Assembly (NCBI GenBank): GCA_020435865.1
Contig: JAGQYZ010000165.1
Coordinates: 1-5,703, forward strand
Direction of reading: 5' to 3'
DNA: 5,703 nucleotides
Origin: Aequorivita sp.
GTDB lineage: Bacteria; Bacteroidota; Bacteroidia; Flavobacteriales; Flavobacteriaceae
Shown here: positions 1 through 5,703 of the stretch, piece by piece
How positions within the stretch are numbered: the first letter of the stretch is position 1
How the letters are laid out: every line of letters begins with the position of its first letter
Notes under the pieces: generated by a model
Databases searched by the model: none
What the model was told of the DNA's origin: nothing
What the model saw: only the letters and a program-made list of their open reading frames with translations
Made by a program: the position numbers and the translations under genes

Positions 1-543
1 GTCTATATTTATTTTGAAAGGCTTTTCGCAATAAAAGCGGCTTCAAAAATGGATGGTAATTTTATGAACCAAATCCGAGACCATGTTGCCAAAGGAAATA
101 TTCAAGCAGCGAAAGTGCTTTGCGCCCAAAACAACACACCTGTTTCGCATTTAACTGAAAAGGGAATTTCAAGAATTGGGAGTCCTTTGGAAGATATCAA
201 TACCGCCATTGAAAACGCTGGCCGCCTTGAAGTATATAAACTTGAAAAAAACGTGAGCGTTTTGGCTACAATAGCTGGTGCTGCTCCTATGATTGGTTTC
301 TTGGGAACGGTAATCGGGATGGTTTTAGCCTTTCACCAACTTGCTACAAGTAGTGGTCAAGCAGAAATGGGAAGCTTAGCCGAAGGTATTTATACCGCAA
401 TGACAACAACTGTTGCTGGATTAATAGTTGGTATTATTGCCTATATGGGCTACAACCATTTGGTGGTACGCACAGATAAAGTGGTGCATCAGATGGAAGC
501 CACAGCAGTAGATTTCCTTGACATTTTAAACGAGCCTGCTTAA
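1..543 (+). CDS. exbB: ExbB/TolQ/MotA-family proton channel subunit, 5' end missing
   Basis: Inner-membrane subunit of the ExbB-ExbD (TolQ-TolR) motor, which uses proton flow to energise TonB. The frame is open from base 1 with no stop, and the residues before the first ATG (base 49) read as typical family sequence (VYIYFERLFAIKAASK), so the gene begins before the window; 180 residues are visible and the first membrane helix is missing. Seen here: a cytoplasmic loop (about residues 17-85), a second helix (about 87-113) with the family GFLGTV motif (Thr103), and a third helix (about 128-154) with TTTVAGL, ending in a short tail LNEPA. The third helix has Thr132 where, by eye, E. coli ExbB has Glu176. 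The stop overlaps the exbD start, so the two are probably cotranslated. ExbB versus TolQ cannot be settled by sequence alone; the tonB downstream favours ExbB. Confidence 0.93.
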   Translation, partial: VYIYFERLFAIKAASKMDGNFMNQIRDHVAKGNIQAAKVLCAQNNTPVSHLTEKGISRIGSPLEDINTAIENAGRLEVYKLEKNVSVLATIAGAAPMIGFLGTVIGMVLAFHQLATSSGQAEMGSLAEGIYTAMTTTVAGLIVGIIAYMGYNHLVVRTDKVVHQMEATAVDFLDILNEPA

Positions 544-935
544 TGAACCTTAGAGGAAGAAATAAAGTAAGTGCAGAATTCAGTATGAGTTCCATGACAG
601 ACATTGTATTTCTGTTGTTGGTGTTTTTCCTTCTCACATCGCCTGCAATAACACCAGATGCTTTGGATTTAATACTTCCCAAGGCAAAAGGGAAAACGTC
701 AAATGTGCAGAAAGCCTCTGTGAGCATTACAAAAGACGGAGCTTATTATGTGGATAAAGAACGCGTTAGCGAATACAGCATTGAAAGTGAACTAAAAAAA
801 GCGCTTGCAGGCCAAGATGAGCCTACAATAATTCTACGTGCTGAGGAAGGCGTACCGATAGAAGACGCAGTATTCGTGATGGATATTGCAAATAAAAACA
901 ACTTTAAGGTTGTACTTGCCGTAAGGCCAAATTAG
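543..935 (+). CDS. exbD: ExbD/TolR-family biopolymer transport protein
   Basis: Partner of the ExbB-type channel: a single-span inner-membrane protein whose transmembrane aspartate takes part in proton translocation and whose periplasmic domain communicates with TonB. The 130 residues match the usual family length. A short cytoplasmic N-terminus (1-18) leads into a helix (about 19-35) that starts with the diagnostic SSMTDIVFLLLVFF motif; Asp20 is the expected counterpart of E. coli ExbD Asp25 / TolR Asp23. The periplasmic domain (about 45-130) shows the usual pattern SVSITKDGAYYVD ... PTIILRAEEGVP ... VVLAVRPN. The ATG shares its A with the exbB TAA stop (TAATG), which fixes the start and implies translational coupling. 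Two TAG codons stand in tandem at the end (933-938). Confidence 0.95.
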   Translation: MNLRGRNKVSAEFSMSSMTDIVFLLLVFFLLTSPAITPDALDLILPKAKGKTSNVQKASVSITKDGAYYVDKERVSEYSIESELKKALAGQDEPTIILRAEEGVPIEDAVFVMDIANKNNFKVVLAVRPN

Positions 936-990
936 TAGCTCATTACTTCGCTACGGCATATTTTTTAAAAAGAAAAGTTAACTCCATATA

Positions 991-1809
991 ATGAAGCTGC
1001 TCGATACAGAACATAAAAGAAAAAGTATGACCATCACAGTAATCGTGCATGTCATCATTCTTATTCTGTTATTTTATGTGGGAATGAAATATCTAGACCC
1101 GCCATTGGAGCAGGGAATAGCGATTAATTTTGGAACGACCGTTACTGGTAGCGGAAAAATTCAGCCAACTGAAAAAATACAATCTGCACCACAAAAAACC
1201 ACCCCAGAACCTGTTTCGCAACCTAAAGCTGAAATAAAGGAAGAGGTAGTAACGCAGGACAATGAAGATGCTCCCGTGATAAAAAAGGAAAAGCCTAAGA
1301 TGGAGCAAAAAGAAACGTCCCCAAAGGAACAACCTAAAAAAGAAGTAAAAAAACCAGACCCAAAGCCAGATAAATCCACGACAGATGCGCTTTCAAGTAT
1401 TTTGAATGGCCCAAAAAGTGATGGAACGGCAAAAGGTGGGGAGGGAAACGACAACAAGCCTGGCGACAAAGGAAGCCCTGATGGTGACCCCAATGCCAGC
1501 AGTTATTATGGCACTGGAAAAGGATTGGATGGCGACGGCAATTATTTGCTTGGAGGAAGAAAAGCATTGAACAAAGAAAAATTTGTACAGGACTGTAATG
1601 AAGCTGGAACTGTGGTAGTGAGCATTGAAGTAGACCGAAGCGGAAAAGTGATCAGTGCAACTCCCGGCGTTCGTGGAACCACAAACAATTCCAAATGTCT
1701 TACCGAACCTGCAAGAAGGGCGGCTTTAGCTACCAAATTTAACGCAGACGATAAAGCACCAGCAAAACAGATTGGCAAAATTATCTATAAATTCAGTCTT
1801 TCTCAGTAA
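991..1809 (+). CDS. tonB: TonB-family energy transducer
   Basis: Periplasm-spanning protein that passes energy from the ExbB-ExbD motor to outer-membrane transporters. Of its 272 residues, 1-12 are a basic cytoplasmic tail and about 13-32 a single membrane helix containing His20 (TVIVHVIILILLF), matching the functionally important helix His of E. coli TonB. Residues about 55-130 are rich in Pro, Lys and Glu, the usual extended linker. About 135-190 are rich in Gly, Asp and Asn with little predicted order. The C-terminal domain (about 200-272) has the TonB/TolA-like pattern GTVVVSIEVDRSGKVISA and ends in KIIYKFSLSQ; Cys202 and Cys236 flank its first half and could form a disulfide. It lies 55 bases after exbD, most likely in the same operon; that gap shows no hairpin. 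A TolA-like role is a weaker alternative. Confidence 0.9.
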   Translation: MKLLDTEHKRKSMTITVIVHVIILILLFYVGMKYLDPPLEQGIAINFGTTVTGSGKIQPTEKIQSAPQKTTPEPVSQPKAEIKEEVVTQDNEDAPVIKKEKPKMEQKETSPKEQPKKEVKKPDPKPDKSTTDALSSILNGPKSDGTAKGGEGNDNKPGDKGSPDGDPNASSYYGTGKGLDGDGNYLLGGRKALNKEKFVQDCNEAGTVVVSIEVDRSGKVISATPGVRGTTNNSKCLTEPARRAALATKFNADDKAPAKQIGKIIYKFSLSQ

Positions 1810-1818
1810 CAACTTCTC

Positions 1819-1851
1819 TTTAAAAATACCTTGATTTTTTCTGTATCTTTA
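1819..1851 (+). promoter_or_regulatory. Possible Bacteroidota-type promoter before the Asp-box gene
   Basis: Bacteroidota promoters recognised by the primary sigma factor have a -7 box TAnnTTTG and a -33 box TTTG. Here TATCTTTA at 1844-1851 matches the -7 box except for the last base. CTTTA around 1818-1822 is a weak -33 candidate with a spacer of about 22 bases, at the long end of the usual range. Initiation just after 1851 would leave a short A-rich leader (nine A's at 1858-1866) before the ATG at 1873. This would let the gene be transcribed apart from the tonB operon. The match is by eye and could be chance in AT-rich DNA. Confidence 0.3.
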
Positions 1852-1872
1852 AACTTCAAAAAAAAAGATGCT

Positions 1873-4371
1873 ATGCTTCGAATTTCTACTTTTTTACTTA
1901 TTATAATTTGTTTTATTGGATGTAAAAATTCTTTGGAAAAATCCATTTCAAAAATTTCTGAAGAAGAAAAAAGCGAAAAATATCCGTTCGATCTACTATT
2001 TATGCAACGTGCGTACCCCAGTGGCGAAATAAATACCGCAGCATATTCCAAAGCAATTCAATGGAAAAGACAAGCTTTAAATAGAAACACAGCCAATGAA
2101 GTATGGCAATTTACTGGGCCTTTGAATATTGGCGGACGAATTACGGATATTGAAATTCCTTCCGCCCAACCAGATGTTTATTATGTGGGAGCAGCCTCAG
2201 GTGGTATTTTTAAAACCGTAAATGGGGGCACTGATTGGCTACCTATTTTTGATGAACAACAAATGCTTTCCATAGGCGATATTGAAATTTCAAAAAACAA
2301 TAACAATTTAATTTATGTGGGCACTGGTGAAGTGAACGCTGGCGGAGGCTCATTGGTTTATGATGGCGATGGAATATATAAAAGTACCGATGGAGGAACT
2401 ACGTGGCAATCCAAAGGTTTGCCGGACATTGGTAGTGTAGGGAAAATTGTTATTGATCCAAATGACGACAATACTGCTTTTGTTGGCGCAATGGGACCTT
2501 TGTTCAAAAACAGTAACAATCGTGGGGTTTTTAAAACCACAAACGGTGGTGATAGTTGGCAGCAGGTCTTGTTTGTGAGTGATTCTACTGGAGTTGTTGA
2601 TATGGCAATTCATCCCACAAATGGAAACATTGTGTATGCTGCTAGTTGGGAACGAATTAGAAGGCCAAATAGAAGGCAGTATGGTGGTATTACTTCTGGA
2701 ATTTACAGAACTACTGATGGAGGTGCGAATTGGACGGAATTAACTATTGGCCTTCCGAGCTTCGCTTCGCAAAAAGGAAGGATCGGGATAGATATTTCAC
2801 AATCAAACCCAAATGTTTTGTACGCACGTTATGCAGATGCATCTGGGAATATTCAGGGAGTTTATAAAACTATAAATGGTGGTGATTCTTGGGTCGCAGT
2901 TAATTCAAGCCAATTGACTGATGTTGGTTTTCATTGGTGGTTTGGTGGAATTTTTATTGACCCAACCGATGAAAATATACTTTACAATGTTGATTTCGAA
3001 GTGCAGAAATCAACAAATGGCGGCACAAGTTGGAATAGTGTATTCGCAAACGCCCACGTAGACCAACACGCAATGGCTTTTAATACTTCTGTTCCAGGCG
3101 AAGTGTTGTTGGGAAATGATGGTGGCCTTTATTATAGCAGCAACGGAGGCTCTTCGGCAGTGAAGGATTTGAAACTGCCAATCACACAATTTAACAGAAT
3201 GTATGTGGATGCACAGAACGAAAATAAAATTTATGGCGGCGCACAAGATAATAGCACGAGCCGAACTCAAACAGGAGGGTTGAGTGATTGGAACATCATC
3301 TATGGAGGTGACGGTTTTCAGCCTTTGGTTGATCCAACAAATACAAACATCATTTATGCGCAATATCAGTATGGTTCCCTAGGGAAATCAACCAATAACG
3401 GAGGTTCATTTTTCAATGCCACAAATGGAATTTCTGGGGGCGACAGAAACAATTGGGATACCCCGATAACTTTCGATCCCAATAACTCACAAATCCTTTA
3501 TTTTGGAACGAACCGGCTTTATAAAACCACGAATGCTGCGGGCAATTGGAATATTATTAGCCCTGATTTAACCGATGGTCCACACACAGGAAATCTTACT
3601 TTTGGAACCATAACAACCATTAGCGTTTCAAAATTTAATAGTCAAGTTATTTTTGTGGGAACCGATGATGGTAAAGCTTGGGTTACTCAAAATGGCGGTT
3701 CTAATTGGACAGATATTTCAACTGGGGTTCCAAACCGTTGGGTTACTAAAATTTTCGCTTCAAAAGCAAATGCGAACACGGTTTATTTAACGCTTTCGGG
3801 CTATCGTTATGGAGAAGATGTTGGGCACGTTTATAAAAGTATTGATTTTGGAAATAGTTGGGTTGACATTTCAACAAGTTTGCCAGACATTCCTGTGAAT
3901 GATATAGAACAGGACAATTTCGGAAATCTTTTTATTGGAACCGATGTTGGGGTTTTGGCTTCTAAGGATGAAGGTGTTAACTGGAATGTGTTGGGTGAAA
4001 ATATGCCTTCTGCTGTAGTTTCTGATTTGTTTATTCACGAAGGGTCACAGTTTTTGTATGCCGCTACTTTTGGTCGCTCAACTTATAAAATTGATATTTC
4101 AGGAAATATTTTAAATTCTGATAAAGATTTGTTCGCTTCGGAAGTGAAAGTGTTTCCAAACCCAGCTTCAGAAATGGCGACTATTTTTCTTAAAAATGCC
4201 TCTGAAAAGGTTTTTTTACAAGTTTATGACGTTATGGGAAAATTGGTAAAACAGCAAAATTTTGAAAACGGACAATTCAATCTTTCTGTTGAAAATTTTC
4301 AGCCCGGACTTTATTATTTAAAAATTTCCCAAGCAGGAAAACAAACTACTAAAAAACTGATTGTAAAATAA
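1873..4371 (+). CDS. Asp-box (BNR/sortilin-like) repeat protein with T9SS type A sorting domain, putative lipoprotein
   Basis: Large exported protein of 832 residues; substrate unknown. I chose the ATG at 1873 because it opens directly on a signal peptide: basic Arg3, hydrophobic stretch 4-15, then FIGC with Cys17, a plausible lipobox. An in-frame TTG at 1831 would add 14 polar residues and spoil this. Residues 18-75 are a charged linker. About 76-745 form a beta-propeller-type region with some twelve Asp-box units (pattern KTTNGGDSW), opening with a GPLNIGGRITDI segment seen in sortilin/VPS10-like and 'glycosyl hydrolase' annotated Bacteroidota proteins. Residues about 757-832 are a type A T9SS sorting domain: VKVFPNPASE, then VYDVMGKLV, LSVENFQPGLYYLKI and the basic end KKLIVK. 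Sialidase or xyloglucanase activity cannot be claimed, since Asp-boxes are structural and not catalytic. Likely roles are surface binding or polymer handling (inference). It sits between tonB and folC without obvious functional ties. Confidence 0.88.
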   Translation: MLRISTFLLIIICFIGCKNSLEKSISKISEEEKSEKYPFDLLFMQRAYPSGEINTAAYSKAIQWKRQALNRNTANEVWQFTGPLNIGGRITDIEIPSAQPDVYYVGAASGGIFKTVNGGTDWLPIFDEQQMLSIGDIEISKNNNNLIYVGTGEVNAGGGSLVYDGDGIYKSTDGGTTWQSKGLPDIGSVGKIVIDPNDDNTAFVGAMGPLFKNSNNRGVFKTTNGGDSWQQVLFVSDSTGVVDMAIHPTNGNIVYAASWERIRRPNRRQYGGITSGIYRTTDGGANWTELTIGLPSFASQKGRIGIDISQSNPNVLYARYADASGNIQGVYKTINGGDSWVAVNSSQLTDVGFHWWFGGIFIDPTDENILYNVDFEVQKSTNGGTSWNSVFANAHVDQHAMAFNTSVPGEVLLGNDGGLYYSSNGGSSAVKDLKLPITQFNRMYVDAQNENKIYGGAQDNSTSRTQTGGLSDWNIIYGGDGFQPLVDPTNTNIIYAQYQYGSLGKSTNNGGSFFNATNGISGGDRNNWDTPITFDPNNSQILYFGTNRLYKTTNAAGNWNIISPDLTDGPHTGNLTFGTITTISVSKFNSQVIFVGTDDGKAWVTQNGGSNWTDISTGVPNRWVTKIFASKANANTVYLTLSGYRYGEDVGHVYKSIDFGNSWVDISTSLPDIPVNDIEQDNFGNLFIGTDVGVLASKDEGVNWNVLGENMPSAVVSDLFIHEGSQFLYAATFGRSTYKIDISGNILNSDKDLFASEVKVFPNPASEMATIFLKNASEKVFLQVYDVMGKLVKQQNFENGQFNLSVENFQPGLYYLKISQAGKQTTKKLIVK
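2209..3984 (+). repeat. Array of about twelve Asp-box repeats inside the secreted protein gene
   Basis: Protein-level repeats of the form (V/I/L)(Y/F)K(T/S)(T/I)(N/D)GG(D/T/N)(S/N)W. The closing Trp lies at residues 122, 178, 229, 287, 340, 387, 559, 612, 663 and 704 (numbered from the ATG at 1873). Two units have lost it: residues 424-429 end in Ala (NGGSSA) and 509-513 end in Phe (NGGSF). Spacing is mostly 41-58 residues, as expected for one repeat per propeller blade; the gap between the two degenerate units is 84. The DNA copies differ, so this is old divergence and not a recent tandem expansion. The unit count suggests either two propellers or one large one. Confidence 0.85.
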
Positions 4372-4383
4372 AATCCTGTACGC

Positions 4384-4428
4384 ATCACTTATTCCGAAAC
4401 TATAGCCTGGCTTTTTGCGCAACTGCCC
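4384..4428 (+). other. Probable 5' extension of folC coding for the conserved N-terminal helix
   Basis: In frame with folC and directly upstream of its first ATG, these codons read ITYSETIAWLFAQLP. Bacteroidota FolC proteins typically start with a very similar helix (MTYxETLxWLFxQLPMYQ, from memory), and E. coli FolC has a comparable SWLSYLENLH segment. The Ile codon ATC at 4384 stands where the initiator Met is expected. From the preceding in-frame stop (TAA 4369-4371) to the ATG at 4429 there is no ATG, GTG or TTG. The options are a rare ATC start, a start-codon mutation or sequence error, or a protein shortened by 15 residues. The homology is clear by eye; the true start is not. Confidence 0.6.
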
Positions 4429-5601
4429 ATGTATCAAAGGGTGGGGCAGTCTGCTTATAAAGCAGATATGTCTGCTACCGTACAGCTTGCCAATTATTTA
4501 AACCGTCCTGAAAAAAGCTTTAAGAGCGTCCACGTAGCTGGAACCAATGGAAAGGGAAGCACCAGCCATATGCTGGCTTCGGTCTTTCAGGAAGCGGGCT
4601 ATAAAACAGGGTTGTATACATCGCCACATTTAAAGGATTTTCGGGAACGAATTAAAATAAATGGCGAAATGATTCCGAAGAAAAATGTATCTGAATTCGT
4701 TGAAAAGCACAAATCGTATTTTGAAAAAAACCAACTGTCTTTTTTTGAAATGACCGTAGGTCTGGCGTTTGATTATTTTAGAAAGGAAAAAGTTGATATT
4801 GCCATTATTGAAGTTGGTATGGGAGGTAGGCTAGACAGTACAAATATTATAACACCGGAAGTTTCCGTAATTACAAATATAGGTTTGGACCACACGCAGT
4901 TTTTAGGGAATACTTTAGAAAAGATTGCTTCGGAAAAGGCAGGAATCATAAAAAATGATATTCCAGTTGTAATTGGCGAAACACTTCCAGAAACAAAGCA
5001 GGTTTTTGAACAAATCGCTTCGGAAAGAAATGCGTCAATCGCTTTTGCAGAAAAGATGGATTCTTCAAACTATACTTCAGATTTAAAAGGGACTTATCAG
5101 AAAAAGAACCTAAAAACTGTTTTAGCAGCTATAAAGGTCCTTCAAAAGAAAGGGTGGGATATTTCCGAAGAAAACATGAAAGCGGGATTGCTAAAAACAA
5201 TTAAAAACACTGGGCTAATGGGCCGTTGGCAGGTTTTAAGAGAAAGCCCAAAGGTAATTTGCGATACTGCTCACAACAAAGATGGCTTACAGTTTGTAAT
5301 GAAACAATTGGCAACGGAAACCTATGAAAAGCTACATATTGTTTTAGGTGTTGTTAATGATAAGGATTTGGGGTCTGTATTGCCGTTATTCCCAAAAAAT
5401 GCAACTTATTATTTCTGCAAACCAAAGATTCCACGTGGTTTGGATGCTTCATTGTTATTATCGCAGGCAAGAGGGTTCGGATTGGTTGGAGAAGATTATA
5501 TTTCCGTTAAAAATGCATATTTAGCTGCTCTTGATATTGCCGCTACAAAAGATTTGATTTTTGTTGGCGGGAGTACTTTTGTGGTTGCTGAAGTGGTGTA
5601 A
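4429..5601 (+). CDS. folC: Bifunctional dihydrofolate synthase / folylpolyglutamate synthase
   Basis: Cytoplasmic Mur-ligase-family enzyme of folate synthesis: using ATP it joins glutamate to dihydropteroate to make dihydrofolate, then adds further gamma-linked glutamates to reduced folates. From the first ATG the protein has 390 residues, slightly short for the family; 15 conserved residues seem to lie upstream (see 4384-4428). Motifs in order: P-loop HVAGTNGKGST (Gly38-Thr45), GLYTSPHLKDFRERI, EVGMGGRLDSTN (128-139), LDHTQFLG (His155), SEKAGI (Lys170, counterpart of the carbamylated lysine of the family), GRWQ (Arg266) and CDTAHNKDG (Asp279, His282), ending in FVGGSTFVVAEV. All the core motifs are present, so the enzyme is probably active. 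Whether it makes dihydrofolate, polyglutamates or both cannot be read from sequence. It follows the Asp-box gene by 57 bases (12 if it starts at 4384), with no terminator between them. Confidence 0.93.
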   Translation: MYQRVGQSAYKADMSATVQLANYLNRPEKSFKSVHVAGTNGKGSTSHMLASVFQEAGYKTGLYTSPHLKDFRERIKINGEMIPKKNVSEFVEKHKSYFEKNQLSFFEMTVGLAFDYFRKEKVDIAIIEVGMGGRLDSTNIITPEVSVITNIGLDHTQFLGNTLEKIASEKAGIIKNDIPVVIGETLPETKQVFEQIASERNASIAFAEKMDSSNYTSDLKGTYQKKNLKTVLAAIKVLQKKGWDISEENMKAGLLKTIKNTGLMGRWQVLRESPKVICDTAHNKDGLQFVMKQLATETYEKLHIVLGVVNDKDLGSVLPLFPKNATYYFCKPKIPRGLDASLLLSQARGFGLVGEDYISVKNAYLAALDIAATKDLIFVGGSTFVVAEVV

Positions 5602-5614
5602 GCTAAATAATAAC

Positions 5615-5648
5615 AAAAAAATCCCGACGATTTCGTCAGGATTTTTTT
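5615..5648. terminator. Shared bidirectional intrinsic terminator between folC and tRNA-Val
   Basis: An inverted repeat with stem arms 5615-5629 and 5634-5648 around a four-base loop (ATTT, 5630-5633). GACG pairs with CGTC and ATCC with GGAT, and both are flanked by runs of A and T, giving a U-tract in either direction. The only imperfect position is 5625/5638: C opposite A in the + strand transcript, but U opposite G, a wobble pair, in the - strand transcript. The hairpin is therefore slightly stronger for the tRNA transcript than for folC, though both end here. Confidence 0.85.
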
Positions 5649-5654
5649 TAAAAC

Positions 5655-5703
5655 TGGTGGGCGATGAGGGGTTCGAACCCCCGACCCCCTCGGTGTAAAC
5701 GAG
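5655..5703 (-). tRNA. tRNA-Val (anticodon UAC), 3' part only
   Basis: Read on the - strand, the end of a tRNA is clear. The anticodon arm is CTCG-TTTACAC-CGAG with anticodon UAC (+ strand GTA at 5695-5697), which decodes valine codon GUA. Then come a five-base variable region, a T arm GGGGG-TTCGAAC-CCCTC (5666-5682), the acceptor 3' strand ATCGCCC (5659-5665), discriminator A (5658) and an encoded CCA (5655-5657). The D arm and the 5' acceptor strand lie beyond the right edge; the 5' acceptor strand should read GGGCGAT. The gene converges on folC and is followed by the 5615-5648 terminator. Confidence 0.93.

Noticed and set aside
49..543. The ATG at 49 as the true start of the exbB-type gene
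   Set aside because: The frame stays open to base 1, the upstream codons encode typical family sequence, and the first membrane helix would be missing; the gene is cut by the window edge.
936..990. The exbD-tonB gap as a promoter or terminator
   Set aside because: The T/A-rich segment around 959-976 has no GC stem and no convincing TTTG / TAnnTTTG pair, so a single operon is the simpler reading.
1161..1493. 110-codon open frame on the - strand inside tonB
   Set aside because: It is the antisense shadow of the low-complexity Pro/Lys/Gly-rich linker; its product is Ser/Phe/Gly-rich with no recognisable domain.
1831..1872. TTG at 1831 as the start of the Asp-box protein
   Set aside because: It would place 14 polar and basic residues before a clear signal peptide and would overlap the probable promoter; the ATG at 1873 gives a normal N-terminus.
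2751..2781. Inverted repeat CCTTCC ... GGAAGG with a GCTTCGCTTCGC stretch between
   Set aside because: Short arms with a long loop, no T-run, and fully inside coding sequence for LPSFASQKGRI; likely chance.
3010..3363. 117-codon open frame on the - strand inside the Asp-box gene
   Set aside because: It lies fully antisense to a well-supported gene, and the product is Ile/Cys-rich with no family resemblance.

Overview
The window comes from the chromosome of a member of the Bacteroidota, most likely a Flavobacteriia species; I cannot name the genus. Four things point there. The DNA is AT-rich and its starts lack clear Shine-Dalgarno sequences. The ExbB/ExbD/TonB proteins are of the flavobacterial type. 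A large protein ends in a type IX secretion (T9SS) type A sorting domain. FolC carries Bacteroidota-style motifs.

Layout, left to right. Bases 1-1809 hold an energy-transduction operon on the + strand: the 3' part of an exbB/tolQ-type proton channel gene (its beginning lies before the window), an exbD/tolR-type gene whose ATG overlaps the exbB stop by one base, and, after a 55-base gap, a tonB-type energy transducer. Together they would form the inner-membrane motor that turns proton motive force into work at the outer membrane. Bases 1873-4371 encode an 832-residue secreted or surface protein with about twelve Asp-box (BNR/sortilin-like) repeats, a lipoprotein-like N-terminus and a C-terminal T9SS sorting domain. 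Right after it lies folC (dihydrofolate/folylpolyglutamate synthase). The conserved N-terminus of FolC appears to continue upstream of the first ATG, into codons that contain no ATG, GTG or TTG. The + strand genes end at a hairpin (5615-5648). On the opposite strand a tRNA-Val (anticodon UAC) runs off the right edge, so folC and the tRNA are convergent and share the terminator.

The exb-ton genes and folC are housekeeping. The Asp-box gene looks like an accessory insertion between tonB and folC, and the odd folC start lies at its right border. I saw no CRISPR array, insertion sequence, phage gene or evident new defence or biosynthetic system. No gene-free stretch exceeds 300 bases. The most useful leads are the folC start, the lipobox plus T9SS domain on one protein, and the ExbB helix that has Thr where E. 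coli has a key Glu.
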